A stretch of DNA of 64,000 bases from contig NZ_LT964979.1 of the NCBI RefSeq assembly GCF_900240335.1, positions 2,418,001-2,482,000 of the forward strand, in the 5' to 3' direction. Of the stretch, positions 41,382 through 50,404 are shown in pieces (position 1 is the stretch's first letter; every line of letters starts with the position of its first letter). This DNA is from Flavimobilis massiliensis. Lineage in GTDB: Bacteria > Actinomycetota > Actinomycetes > Actinomycetales > Cellulomonadaceae. The notes under the pieces were generated by a model. The model ran no database searches. It was not told the DNA's origin and saw only the letters and a program-made list of their open reading frames with translations. Position numbers and translations under genes: made by a program.

Positions 41382-42299
41382 TCACGCCCGGACGACGGTC
41401 ACGGGGCAGGGCGTGTGCTCGACCATCTGCGACGACACGGACCCGAGCAGGAGCCGCTCGAACCCGCCGAGCCCGCGCGAACCCAGGACGAGATGACGCG
41501 CCCCGGCGGCCGCGCGCAGGAGCCCGCGGGCCGGCGCGGACCGCTCGACGTGCTCGACGAGCCGACCCTCAGGAAGGTCGAGCTTCGCGTGCGCGATCGC
41601 GCGTGCGAGGAGCTCCTCCGTGTGCTGGACGTAGTCCTCGACGGGCGGTGCCCAGCCGAATTGGTTGGGGAGGGGCCCGGTCGTCGTCACCTGCCAGCAC
41701 GCGACGGCGTGCAGCGGCAGGTCGTGGCGCGTCGCGAGCTCGGCGCCGTGGCGCAGTGCGGTGACGGACGCGTCGGAGCCGTCGACGCCGACGACGACGC
41801 GGGGCGTCTCGTCGATCTCGTGGTCGCGGGCGGCCTGCTCGAGGATCGCTGCGGCGTGGTCGGGGTCGGGGATGATCGTCACGGGGACGCGGGCCTGCCG
41901 GACGACGCCGGCGGAGACGGATCCCATGAAGAGGCGGCCGAGGCGGCCCAGGCCGCGCCGTCCCACGACGATGCGGTCGGCGCCGGTACCCCGCTCGAGG
42001 ATCGTCGGGACGACGGTGCCGCGGATCTCCTCGGCAGTGACCCGGAGCCCCGACGTGTCGGCCTGGGCGATGAGTTGGTCGAGGCGTTCGCGGGCGCTGC
42101 GAGCGATGTGCTCGTAGTTGTCGGCGGCCTCGAGCACGGCGATGGGACCGAGGGGAGCGGTCTCGAGCCAGGTCGTGTCCCACACGAGGACGACCTGGAG
42201 GTGCGCACCGTCGGTGCGGGCGTCGCGGACGGCCCAGTCGAGCGCATGGGCGGAGCTGGGGGATCCGTCGACGCCAACGACGATCCTGCGGTCGGTCAT
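41382..42299 (-). CDS. Tandem universal stress protein
   Basis: A 305-residue protein made of two USP domains. Each starts with the strand RIVVGVDGSPSSAHALDWAV or RVVVGVDGSDASVTALRHGA and ends with the nucleotide-binding GRRGLGRLGRLFMGSVSAGVVRQARVPVTII or GSRGLGGFERLLLGSVSSQMVEHTPCPVTVV (G-2x-G-9x-GS/T), so both can bind ATP. Such proteins act in stress and dormancy of actinobacteria. The ATG at 42299 is preceded by GGAAGG; a GTG nine bases earlier is also possible. Confidence 0.94.
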   Translation of the reverse strand: MTDRRIVVGVDGSPSSAHALDWAVRDARTDGAHLQVVLVWDTTWLETAPLGPIAVLEAADNYEHIARSARERLDQLIAQADTSGLRVTAEEIRGTVVPTILERGTGADRIVVGRRGLGRLGRLFMGSVSAGVVRQARVPVTIIPDPDHAAAILEQAARDHEIDETPRVVVGVDGSDASVTALRHGAELATRHDLPLHAVACWQVTTTGPLPNQFGWAPPVEDYVQHTEELLARAIAHAKLDLPEGRLVEHVERSAPARGLLRAAAGARHLVLGSRGLGGFERLLLGSVSSQMVEHTPCPVTVVRA

Positions 42300-42509
42300 C
42301 GTGCTCACCACCTTCCGACGTCGCGGCGGTGCGACGTCCTCGTCGGTCCTCCCATCCTCGCGTGTGGGGCGTGCGGGGGCAACGGCCCAAGGTCCTCGCG
42401 CGGGCTGGGGCCGGATGTCGGTTGCGGGTGCAAGGATCGGCGGGGTCGGGACAGAGACGGGTGAGGAGGGCGGCACGTGCCGCCCCGTGGCAGGCCGGGA
42501 GGAGGGCGC

Positions 42510-43173
42510 GTGGGGCACGGACCGCAGTGGTTCGAGGACGTGTTCCGTCGTCATGCGACGGCGGTGCACCGGTACTTCGCGCGTCGCGCGCACCCGGGCG
42601 AGGTCGACGACCTTACGGCGGAGGTCTTCGCGACGGCGTGGCGCCGGCGCGACGACGTGCCCGACGGTCTCGAGCTCGCGTGGCTGTACCGGACGGCGGG
42701 CTACCTGCTCGCGAACCATCGTCGCAAGGCGCGGCCGGTGCTCGTCGAGACGATGCCGGTCGAGGTCGACCACGCGGACCCGCAGCATCTGGTCGTCGTT
42801 GACGACAGTGTGCGGGAGGTGCTCGGCAGGTTGAGCGTGCGGGACCGTCAGGTGCTCGTGCTGCATGCGTGGGGCTGGCTCGTATACACATCTGACGCTG
42901 CCGACGATCTTACGCGGGCGGAGCCGGCGGGGGGGGGGGTGACTAGATAAACAAGAAGAGGTGCGACCAACGCCAAGAGCGCGCCCACCCTCCAGAACGG
43001 GAGAGTGAGCTTGGTAGTGCGCGCTAGCGTACGAGTGTCCGCTACAANGGGAGGGGCTCTCGGGGGCCGAGCTGGGGGCGGTCCTGGGGATCTCGAAGGG
43101 TGGCGCGGAGGCGGCGTTGTCGCGTGCGCGCGCCCGGTTGCGTGAGCTGTGGGCGGAGCGTGAGGCGGGGTGA
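42510..43173 (+). pseudogene. ECF sigma factor gene interrupted by an assembly artefact
   Basis: Region 2 is intact from GTG 42510 (FEDVFRRHATAVHRYF, DLTAEVFATAWRRR, LAWLYRTAGYLLANHRRKARP); GGGAGGA lies ahead. Region 4 begins (LSVRDRQVLVLHAW) and is cut at 42872. After the N at 43048 the same frame resumes with GLSGAELGAVLGISKGGAEAALSRARARLRELW and stops at 43171-43173. With T for N the codon is TGG, exactly the tryptophan lost at the left edge. The gene is therefore almost surely whole in the organism. Its stop overlaps the start of the next gene. Confidence 0.85.
42873..43048. other. Sequencing-adapter contamination (Nextera) and join
   Basis: 42875-42893 matches the Nextera mosaic end with two differences; 42889-42907 continues as CATCTGACGCTGCCGACGA, the Nextera adapter. 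42908-42915 is TCTTACGC, the reverse complement of Nextera index S517 as I recall it. A run of 11 G (42929-42939) follows, as in two-colour read ends. About 108 bases of unrelated, lower-GC sequence then lead to the N. None of this should be annotated as biology. Confidence 0.93.
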
Positions 43174-44330
43174 CGTGGGTGAGTGACGACGAGGCGTTCG
43201 CGCGGCTGCGTGCGACGGACCCGGCGGCGGGCGTGGAGCCCGACGTCGTGGCGTTGCGTGCGCGGGTGACGGCGCTCGTGGGCGACGTCGCAGGATCGGA
43301 GTACGGCACTGATCTGGGGCTGCGGCTGCGGGTCGCGCGGCTGCTCGTCGAGGACGGTGCGCAGGAGGAGGACGCCGCGGCGGCCGCCGCGATCCTCGGA
43401 GCCGCCGGCACGGCGGAGCCGGCGGCCGGGGTGGCGCCGCCTGCGGCCGCTGCCGGTGCGTCGGCGGTCCCTGCGCGACGCGCGCGCCGGCGTGGGCCTG
43501 CGCGGTGGCTCGCCGCTGCTGCCGCGGTTCTCGTCGTCGGCGGGATGACGTACGTGGCAGCGGACCGGCTGGGTGTCGGGACCGGCGGGGACGCCCCGAG
43601 CGCAGCGATGGCGTCGATGGCGGCGGTCCCCGACGATGCGAGGGTACGGGCGTTCGCCGTCGAGGATGCCGGCGTCGAGCTGGGCTCGCGCGAGGTCGTC
43701 CCCGCGGACGCGATGTGGTCCGAGAGCATGACGCTCCGGGCGGTCGCGCTCGAGCCGGTGCCCGGGACGCGTGCGACGGTCGCGGCGCTCGCCCGGGTCG
43801 TCGGCGTCGCGGGAGATCCGGTGCGGTCCGGGACGGCGTGGACGGTCGCGGACGGGAACGGCACGCTCACGGTCGACGGCACGTACGTCGACTATGCGCG
43901 TACGGGGGCGTCGTCGGGCGTGGTGTCGTCGCCCGACGCTCCGGGCGTGACGGCTCGTCTCGTCGCGGTCGTCGGCGCGGCGGGCCTCGACGTCGACGGC
44001 ATGGCGTTCGCCGTCGACTCGGACGGCACGGCGGCCTGGACGACGCCGCGCGCTGCGGACGCGGACGTCGTGGGCGACGGGGTGCCGGCCGTCGACTCGT
44101 GGTCGATGAAGGTCGACGACGACGGAATCGTCGCGCTCGCGGGGACCTTGCTGCGCAGGACGACGACGGACCTCGAGGTGCGCGCGGTGACGGACGTCCT
44201 CGGGGCAGGCGCTCCTGCGGACGGCGTGACGCTGCGTGTCGTGCTGCAGCCGGACGGCGACGGGTGGGTTCCCGTCGCGTCGTACGTCGCGCGAGGGCCG
44301 GACGGGACGGAGGCGCGTCCTGCGTCGTAA
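43170..44330 (+). CDS. Membrane protein coupled to the ECF sigma factor (module 3)
   Basis: A 386-residue protein: about 110 cytoplasmic Ala-rich residues, one membrane helix (about 113-131, ARWLAAAAAVLVVGGMTYVAA), then a 250-residue ectodomain with no cysteines. It lacks the two-Cys repeats of modules 1 and 2. The GTG start overlaps the sigma stop, so an anti-sigma or sensor role is likely; no named anti-sigma domain is seen. Short GTCGTGAGGGCGCGG duplications follow the stop (44346-44390). Confidence 0.75.
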   Translation: MTWVSDDEAFARLRATDPAAGVEPDVVALRARVTALVGDVAGSEYGTDLGLRLRVARLLVEDGAQEEDAAAAAAILGAAGTAEPAAGVAPPAAAAGASAVPARRARRRGPARWLAAAAAVLVVGGMTYVAADRLGVGTGGDAPSAAMASMAAVPDDARVRAFAVEDAGVELGSREVVPADAMWSESMTLRAVALEPVPGTRATVAALARVVGVAGDPVRSGTAWTVADGNGTLTVDGTYVDYARTGASSGVVSSPDAPGVTARLVAVVGAAGLDVDGMAFAVDSDGTAAWTTPRAADADVVGDGVPAVDSWSMKVDDDGIVALAGTLLRRTTTDLEVRAVTDVLGAGAPADGVTLRVVLQPDGDGWVPVASYVARGPDGTEARPAS

Positions 44331-44405
44331 GGAAGGCGGGCCGTGAGGCTGACCGCGTCGTGAGGGCGCGGGTCGTGAGGGCGCGGGTCGTGAGGCCCCG
44401 ACGCG

Positions 44406-44924
44406 TCAGACGACGCTGCTCGCGCGCGACCGCTGCGGCCGGAGGAGCGGCGCGTGGCGGCTCGGCAGCACGGGGGCGACGGCGAGCCGCGTGAGCAGCA
44501 TAGAGATGCCCGCGAGCTCGCGCGCCATCCACCAGGTGGCGATGTCGGTGAGGGGGCTCGCGACGGGCCGGTCGTCGGCATCGGCGAGGATGAGCGTCGT
44601 GGGGCTGCAGCCTGCGACGACGCGCCAGCGCAGGTCGGGCCGGGTCGCCCGGAGGAGGTCGCCGACGGCGATGCCGAGCGCGGTGAGCGACGGCAGGGGG
44701 TCCCAGCGTTCGGCGGGCGTCGTCGCGTGCCAGCGGCAGCACCAGTCGACGAAGAGCCGCTCGACGTGCTCGGGGACGGTGAGGTCGACGCCGGGGACGC
44801 GGAGGAGCTCGCGGAGCTCCTCCATCCAGACGAGCTGGTACGGGTCGGGCTCCTCGAACTGCGGTGCGCCGTCGGTGGCACGGCGGAGGTCACCCTCGGG
44901 GCTGTGCTCGGTGCGGTGCGCCAT
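44406..44924 (-). CDS. Hypothetical protein (172 aa), possibly DUF3806-like
   Basis: A soluble protein with a central segment (LPSLTALGIAVGDLLRATRPDLRWRVVAG, then PTTLILADADDRPVASPLTDIATWWMA) that reminds me of DUF3806 proteins; function unknown. The ATG at 44924 has AGGGAGGG upstream. It is transcribed divergently from the OsmC gene. Confidence 0.6.
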   Translation of the reverse strand: MAHRTEHSPEGDLRRATDGAPQFEEPDPYQLVWMEELRELLRVPGVDLTVPEHVERLFVDWCCRWHATTPAERWDPLPSLTALGIAVGDLLRATRPDLRWRVVAGCSPTTLILADADDRPVASPLTDIATWWMARELAGISMLLTRLAVAPVLPSRHAPLLRPQRSRASSVV

Positions 44925-45094
44925 GCCCTCCCTATCGGCACGAGCGGGGCGTGGCATGAGGAAGCCGGATGAAGTCTCCGCGACATGTGGCTGACCTGTC
45001 ACATCGCGGGACGACGGGGCTGAGCCGTGGCCCTTGTCGGTGTCCGGGGCTAGGTTCGGAAGGGTCAGCTCGTCCCGATGCACCGGAGGTTGTC

Positions 45095-45532
45095 ATGCCT
45101 ACACGTACCGCTCGCACCGCTTGGAACGGCTCGTTCGAGGAGGGGGCCGGCCAGGTCGAACTCTCGAGCTCGGGGGCCGGCACGTACACGGTCTCGTTCC
45201 CGACGCGCTCGGCCGACGACGCCAACGGAACGACGAGCCCTGAGGAGCTCATCGCGGCCGCGCACTCGTCGTGCTACGCGATGCAGCTCTCGGCGCTCCT
45301 CGGTCAGGCCGGGCACGCGCCGGACGCGCTGCACGTGAGCGTCGAGGTCGACCTCGGTCCGGATCCGGCGGGCGGGTTCCGCATCCCGGCGATCCGTGTC
45401 GCGGTCGAGGGTGAGGTCGCGGGGATCGACGAGGCGCGCTTCGTCGAGATCGCCGAGGAAGCGAAGGCGACGTGTCCGGTGAGCAAGGCTCTCGCGGGCA
45501 CGGAGATCTCGCTCACGGCGTCGCTCGCCTGA
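45095..45532 (+). CDS. OsmC family peroxiredoxin-like protein
   Basis: A 145-residue protein with the two catalytic cysteines of OsmC/Ohr enzymes, C60 (AAAHSSCYAMQL) and C127 (ATCPVSKAL). It reduces organic hydroperoxides with a thiol donor. The ATG follows CGGAGG. It is of the OsmC subfamily (NGTTSPEELIAAAHSSC). Divergent from the 172-residue unknown with 170 bases between. Confidence 0.93.
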   Translation: MPTRTARTAWNGSFEEGAGQVELSSSGAGTYTVSFPTRSADDANGTTSPEELIAAAHSSCYAMQLSALLGQAGHAPDALHVSVEVDLGPDPAGGFRIPAIRVAVEGEVAGIDEARFVEIAEEAKATCPVSKALAGTEISLTASLA

Positions 45533-45609
45533 GACGAGGGCCGGGGCGGGCGAGGTCCGCTAGGTCCAACGGCCGGACGTGAGCGTCCAGGTCGTGGGAG
45601 GATTCAGTT

Positions 45610-48588
45610 GTGTCGAGCGCACCTGAAACCCTGCCCGCCCCCCGTCCCTCCGAGGTCGCGGACCTCGTCGCGGCGCTGAGCGCCGCCGTCTCGGGGGAGG
45701 TCGACGCGTCGTCGTCGCGTCGTGCGCAGTATTCGACGGACGCGTCGAACTACCGGGTGCCGCCGCAGGTCGTCGTCATGCCGCGGAGCACGGACGACGT
45801 GCTCGCGGCGCTCGAGGTCGCGCGTGAGGCCGGCGTGCCGGTGACGGCACGTGGCGCTGGCACGTCGGTCGCAGGCAATGCGGTCGGGCCGGGCGTCGTC
45901 CTCGACCTGTCCCGTCATCTGCACCGCATCCACGAGATCGACCCGGAGGCACGCACGGCGCGCGTCGAGCCGGGCGTCGTCATGTCGAGCCTCCAGCAGG
46001 CTGCTGCGCCGTTCGGGCTGCGCTTCGGGCCGGACCCGTCGACCCAGAACCGCGCGACGCTCGGCGGCATGATCGGCAACAACGCGTGCGGCCCGCACGC
46101 GGTCGCGTACGGCCGCACGGCTGACAACACGCTTGAGCTCGACGTCGTCGACGGCCTGGGCCGGCGCTTCACGGCGGGGGCGGGCGCGGGGTCGCTCGCG
46201 GTCGTGCCGGGTCTCGAGGACCTCGTCACCGCAGAGATGGCCCTCATCCGCACCGAGCTGGGACGCTTCGGCCGCCAGGTGTCGGGCTACTCCCTCGAGC
46301 ACCTGCTCCCCGAGAACGGGCGAGACCTCGCGAAGGCGCTCGTCGGCACGGAGGGCACGGTCGTCACGGTGCTCGGCGCGACGGTGCGGCTCGTCGAGCA
46401 GGCGTCGGCGCCGGTCGTCGTCGTGCTCGGGTACCCGGACATGCCGACGGCCGCGGACGACGTGCCGGCGCTGCTCGCTCTCGACCCGCTCGCGATCGAG
46501 GGTCTCGACGCGCGGCTCGTCGACGTCGTGCGTCGGGTCAAGGGCCCGGGCGCGGTGCCGGAGCTGCCTGCGGGCGCGGGCTGGCTCATGGTCGAGGTTG
46601 CGGGCGCGAACCTCGACGAGGCGCTCGACAGGGCGCGGCGCATCGCGCAGGCTGCGTCGACGGACGCGTCGGTCGTCCTGCCCCCGGGGCCGGAGGCGAC
46701 CGCGATGTGGCGGATCCGCGCGGACGGCGCGGGGCTCGGCGGGCGCACGCCGTCGGGCAACCAGGCGTGGCCGGGCTGGGAGGACGCGGCGGTGCCGCCC
46801 GAGCGGCTCGGTGCGTACCTGCGCGAGTTCGACGCGCTCATGGACTCCTACGGCGTCGAGGGCATGGCGTTCGGCCACTTCGGCGACGGCTGCATCCACG
46901 TGCGGATCGACCTGCCGCTCGAGCACGACGCAGCGGTGTTCCGTAGGTTCATCGTCGACTCCGCGACGCTCGTCGCCAAGTACGGCGGCTCGCTATCGGG
47001 GGAGCACGGCGACGGCCGGGCGCGCAGCGAGCTGCTGCCGCTCATGTACTCGGCGGGCGCGATCGACCTCTTCGAGCGCTTCAAGGCGCTCCTCGACCCT
47101 GACGACGCGCTCAACCCGGGCGTCGTCGTGCGCCCGGCCCCGCTCGACGCGGACCTGCGCCGCCCCGCGGCGCGGCGCGAGGTCGTCGCACACCCGGGGA
47201 AGAAGGGCACGGGCTTCGCGTTCACGCACGACGACGGCGACATCACGAAGGCCGTCCACCGGTGCACGGGCGTCGGCAAGTGCCGCGCGGACAACGCGAC
47301 CGCTGGGGCGGGCTTCATGTGCCCCTCCTACCAGGCGACGCGCGACGAGAACGACGTCACCCGCGGGCGTGCGCGCACGCTCCAGGAGATGCTCAACGGG
47401 CGGCTCGTCCAGGGCGGCTGGCGCTCCCCGGAGGTGCACGGCGCGCTCGACCTGTGCCTGTCGTGCAAGGCGTGCTCGAAGGACTGCCCCGCGGGCGTCG
47501 ACATGGCGATGCTCAAGTCGGAGGTGCTCCACCGCTCCTACCAGGGCCGGTTGCGGCCGATCGACCACTACTCGCTCGGCTGGCTGCCGCGCTGGGCGCG
47601 GCTCGTCACGACGGTTCCGGGGCTCGCGGCGCTCGCGAACGCGGTGTTCAAGGTGCGTCCGCTTGCGAAGCTCATCCTCGCGGTCGGCGGCATGGACCCG
47701 GCTCGGCCCAAGATGGTGACGTTCGCGTCGACGCCGTTCCGGCGCCTGTGGCGCCGCGGCGGGGTCCCTGTGACGTCGTCGGCGGACGCGACGGTGACGA
47801 CGGGAGTCCTCGGTGCGGCCGACGGCACGCCGCTCACGCCGGGCGTGCGCGGCCGCACGAAGGTCGTCCTGTGGACCGACACGTTCTCGGACACCATGGC
47901 GCCGCAGGTGCCCGAGGCCGCGGTCGACGTGCTCGTCGCCGCGGGCTACGACGTCATCGTCCCCGACCAGGAGGCGTGCTGCGGTCTCACGTGGATCTCG
48001 ACGGGCCAGCTCGACGGCGCGCGGCGCCGCCTCGAGGGACTGCTCGACGTCCTTGGGCCGTTCGGCGTCAACGGTGTGCCGATCGTTGGCCTCGAGCCGT
48101 CGTGCACGGCCGTGCTGCGCTCGGACCTCCTCGAGCTCCTGCCCGACGACCCGCGTGCGCACGCGGTCGCGCGGGCGACGACGACGCTCGCCGAGCTGCT
48201 CACGGCGCCCGCGCCGCTCGGCCCGGACCCTGAGGTGTGGCAGATGCCCGACCTCTCGGACGTCACGGCGGTCGTGCAGCCGCACTGCCACCATCACTCG
48301 GTCATGGGGTTCGAGGCCGATCGCGCGCTTCTTGCCGCGGCCGGCGCGACGGTGACGGAGCTCTCGGGATGCTGCGGTCTCGCGGGGAACTTCGGCATGC
48401 AGAAGGGCCACTACGACGTCTCGGTGAAGGTCGCCGAGCAGCAGCTGCTGCCCGCGCTCGATGCGATGGCCGACGGCGATGTCTACGTCGCGGACGGCTT
48501 CTCGTGCCGCACGCAGGCCGACCACCTGCGCGGCACGCACGGCGTGGCGCTCGCCGAGCTGCTCGCGGAGCACCTGCGACGCAGCTGA
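45610..48588 (+). CDS. FAD-linked oxidase fused to Fe-S and CCG domains (D-2-hydroxyacid dehydrogenase type)
   Basis: A 992-residue fusion. Residues 30-260 are an FAD_binding_4 domain (PRSTDDVLAALEVAREAGVPVTARGAGTSVAGNAVG), then the FAD-oxidase C-terminal domain to about 520 with GEHGDGRARSE. A ferredoxin-like part has two Cys groups (CTGVGKCRADN...MCPS and CLSCKACSKDCPAGVD), and two CCG domains end the protein (EACCGLTW, SGCCGLAGNFGMQKG). Such proteins oxidise D-lactate, D-2-hydroxyglutarate or glycolate and pass electrons to the respiratory chain. GTG 45610 follows GGAGG. Confidence 0.9.
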   Translation: MSSAPETLPAPRPSEVADLVAALSAAVSGEVDASSSRRAQYSTDASNYRVPPQVVVMPRSTDDVLAALEVAREAGVPVTARGAGTSVAGNAVGPGVVLDLSRHLHRIHEIDPEARTARVEPGVVMSSLQQAAAPFGLRFGPDPSTQNRATLGGMIGNNACGPHAVAYGRTADNTLELDVVDGLGRRFTAGAGAGSLAVVPGLEDLVTAEMALIRTELGRFGRQVSGYSLEHLLPENGRDLAKALVGTEGTVVTVLGATVRLVEQASAPVVVVLGYPDMPTAADDVPALLALDPLAIEGLDARLVDVVRRVKGPGAVPELPAGAGWLMVEVAGANLDEALDRARRIAQAASTDASVVLPPGPEATAMWRIRADGAGLGGRTPSGNQAWPGWEDAAVPPERLGAYLREFDALMDSYGVEGMAFGHFGDGCIHVRIDLPLEHDAAVFRRFIVDSATLVAKYGGSLSGEHGDGRARSELLPLMYSAGAIDLFERFKALLDPDDALNPGVVVRPAPLDADLRRPAARREVVAHPGKKGTGFAFTHDDGDITKAVHRCTGVGKCRADNATAGAGFMCPSYQATRDENDVTRGRARTLQEMLNGRLVQGGWRSPEVHGALDLCLSCKACSKDCPAGVDMAMLKSEVLHRSYQGRLRPIDHYSLGWLPRWARLVTTVPGLAALANAVFKVRPLAKLILAVGGMDPARPKMVTFASTPFRRLWRRGGVPVTSSADATVTTGVLGAADGTPLTPGVRGRTKVVLWTDTFSDTMAPQVPEAAVDVLVAAGYDVIVPDQEACCGLTWISTGQLDGARRRLEGLLDVLGPFGVNGVPIVGLEPSCTAVLRSDLLELLPDDPRAHAVARATTTLAELLTAPAPLGPDPEVWQMPDLSDVTAVVQPHCHHHSVMGFEADRALLAAAGATVTELSGCCGLAGNFGMQKGHYDVSVKVAEQQLLPALDAMADGDVYVADGFSCRTQADHLRGTHGVALAELLAEHLRRS

Positions 48589-48596
48589 CCTCGGAC

Positions 48597-48624
48597 GGGA
48601 CCGGGCGAAGATTCGCCCGGTCCC
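48597..48624 (+). terminator. Terminator after the FAD/Fe-S gene
   Basis: GGGACCGGGCGAA (48597-48609), two loop bases, and the complement TTCGCCCGGTCCC (48612-48624). Confidence 0.8.
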
Positions 48625-48706
48625 GGGCTGCGCCCCGCGCGTCGAAGCCCTAGGCTGGCCCCGCGCGTGGTATCCCGTGCGCATTCGGGGACAAGCAGGA
48701 GTTGAC

Positions 48707-50329
48707 GTGGCGATCTTCGAGCTCGACGCCGAGAGGGCGGTCGCGGTGCAGGCCATGGAGCCCGCGCCGGGCGCGGTCGGCGCTCAGGTGGAGCAGATCA
48801 TCGAGCAGCGGCTCGGTGCGATCCTCGGTGAGCGTCTGCTCACCGTCGCGCGAGGTCGGGCCGGCCACGACGAGCCGTTCCTCCTGTCGGTCGACGGCTT
48901 CGGCGGCGTCGTCGTCACGGAGATCGTCACGAACCTCGACGCGGCGACGCTCGCGTCGGCGCTCGTGCGGGCCGGGTGCGCGTCGCGGCTCGGCGACGCC
49001 GAGCTGGCGCAGCGCTACCACCGCGGTCCCCAGGCGTTCGTCGGCGACCGCTCCCAGCTCTTCACGACCGTGCCGGAGGTCGTCGGCGGCGAGCGTCGCC
49101 CGGGGGGCGCGCGCCTCGTCGTCGTGTGCGCCGCGGTCGCGCTCGACGCGCTCGACGCCCTCGAGTTCCTCCGACAGCCCGGCAGCCGTGTCGAGGTGCT
49201 GCGGGTGGGTGTCCTGCGGGGCACCGACGGCCGCCGCGTCCTCGACGTGTCGCCGCTCGGCCTCGGCGGGCGCGGTCCGCGGGGCCTCGAGCCGACGGAG
49301 GCTGCGCCGACTGCGGCCGCGGCCGCCCCCGCAGCGGCGACGTCGCAGGTGACGCGCACGTCGGTCCTCGAGCCGCGCGACCCGGTCGATCACGAGTCGG
49401 AGCGGCGTCGCCTCGCCGCGATGGTCTCGACGCAGGCGCTGCCTGTCGTCACGGATCCGCAGGTCGAGCAGCCGCAGCCGTACGAGCACCACGCCGTGCC
49501 CGCGGCCGTGCACACCGCAGGTCCGTCGGCGTACGTCGCGGGCCCGTCCGCGCCGGTCGAGGAGCGGCCGCCCGTGCACGAGCCTGTCTCGCCGGTCCGC
49601 ACCGCGATCGGCGTGACCCAGGCCCCGTCGCGTGCCGCGATGCACCCGCGCCCGTACCACCCGTCGGGCGCGCCCGGCACGACGGGCGCGACGGCGCACC
49701 CCGCCGGCTATGCGGGGGCGCGCTACCGTGCGCGTCTCGCGTCGGTTGAGGAGGTGTCGATCGACACCAACCCCAACGACCTCAGCTCGCTGCGGGACTC
49801 GTCGCGGTCGTTCGCGGCGGCGATGGCGTACGGCGACCCGTCGCCGGCCACCGCGCAGGTGTACGACGCGCCCGCGCTGGCCGACCCGGAGCCCGAACCA
49901 GCGCCGTTCGAGGAGTCGTCGTTGTACGACACGGCCTCCTACGACGCGCACTCCTACGATGCGCACTCCTACGACACGTCCTCCTACGGCACCGTGTCGC
50001 ACGCGCCGGGGCACGGAGCGACGTCCGCCCCCGCGCAGCCCGCGCATGAGCCACGCGCCCAGGCACCCAAGGGTCCGCGGGACCCAGCGCTCGAGGCGCT
50101 CGCGGCCCGGCTCGACGGCCCGGCCCCGCTCGTGTGGGTGCGGCACCGGCGGGGAGAGTCGATCCACGCGACGCTCTTCACCGACGGGATCATCGAACTC
50201 GACGACGGCCAGCGCTTTTGGTCCGCGGACCTCGCGGCGTCGGCCGCGGTCGGAGCGCCGGGGGTCGACGGGTGGCGCATGTGGCGCCTGGGTGACGAGA
50301 CGGGCCCGACGCTCGCCGAGTGCCGCTGA
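48707..50329 (+). CDS. Large hypothetical protein with Ser-Tyr-Asp repeats
   Basis: A 540-residue protein of unknown function. Residues 1-190 form a compact globular domain (VEQIIEQRLGAILGERLLTVARGR; FLLSVDGFGGVVVTEIVT; AELAQRYHRGPQAFV). A long disordered Pro/Ala-rich middle follows, with a tandem SYDAHSYDAHSYDTSSYG run near residue 410. A short C-terminal domain (PLVWVRHRRGESIHATLFTDGIIELDDGQRF) resembles restriction- or DUF4357-like small domains. GTG 48707 has CAGGAG upstream; an upstream TAGGCT box gives a promoter. Its N-terminus may bind nucleic acid, but that is a guess. Confidence 0.65.
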   Translation: MAIFELDAERAVAVQAMEPAPGAVGAQVEQIIEQRLGAILGERLLTVARGRAGHDEPFLLSVDGFGGVVVTEIVTNLDAATLASALVRAGCASRLGDAELAQRYHRGPQAFVGDRSQLFTTVPEVVGGERRPGGARLVVVCAAVALDALDALEFLRQPGSRVEVLRVGVLRGTDGRRVLDVSPLGLGGRGPRGLEPTEAAPTAAAAAPAAATSQVTRTSVLEPRDPVDHESERRRLAAMVSTQALPVVTDPQVEQPQPYEHHAVPAAVHTAGPSAYVAGPSAPVEERPPVHEPVSPVRTAIGVTQAPSRAAMHPRPYHPSGAPGTTGATAHPAGYAGARYRARLASVEEVSIDTNPNDLSSLRDSSRSFAAAMAYGDPSPATAQVYDAPALADPEPEPAPFEESSLYDTASYDAHSYDAHSYDTSSYGTVSHAPGHGATSAPAQPAHEPRAQAPKGPRDPALEALAARLDGPAPLVWVRHRRGESIHATLFTDGIIELDDGQRFWSADLAASAAVGAPGVDGWRMWRLGDETGPTLAECR

Positions 50330-50404
50330 CGGCAGCCATTCCGGTCGCCCGCAGCCGCGTCGGCTTCAGTCGCAGTCGCCGCCGCCTCGTCGGCACCGCC
50401 CGCG

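Noticed and set aside
42510..43173. True pseudogene or insertion element in the sigma factor
   Set aside because: Adapter, index and poly-G sequence explain the break, and the frame is restored exactly when they are removed.
42848..43882. Minus-strand protein with a membrane-like segment across the N region
   Set aside because: It runs through adapter sequence and antisense to the sigma module; the hydrophobic stretch comes from the stray tail of the artefact.
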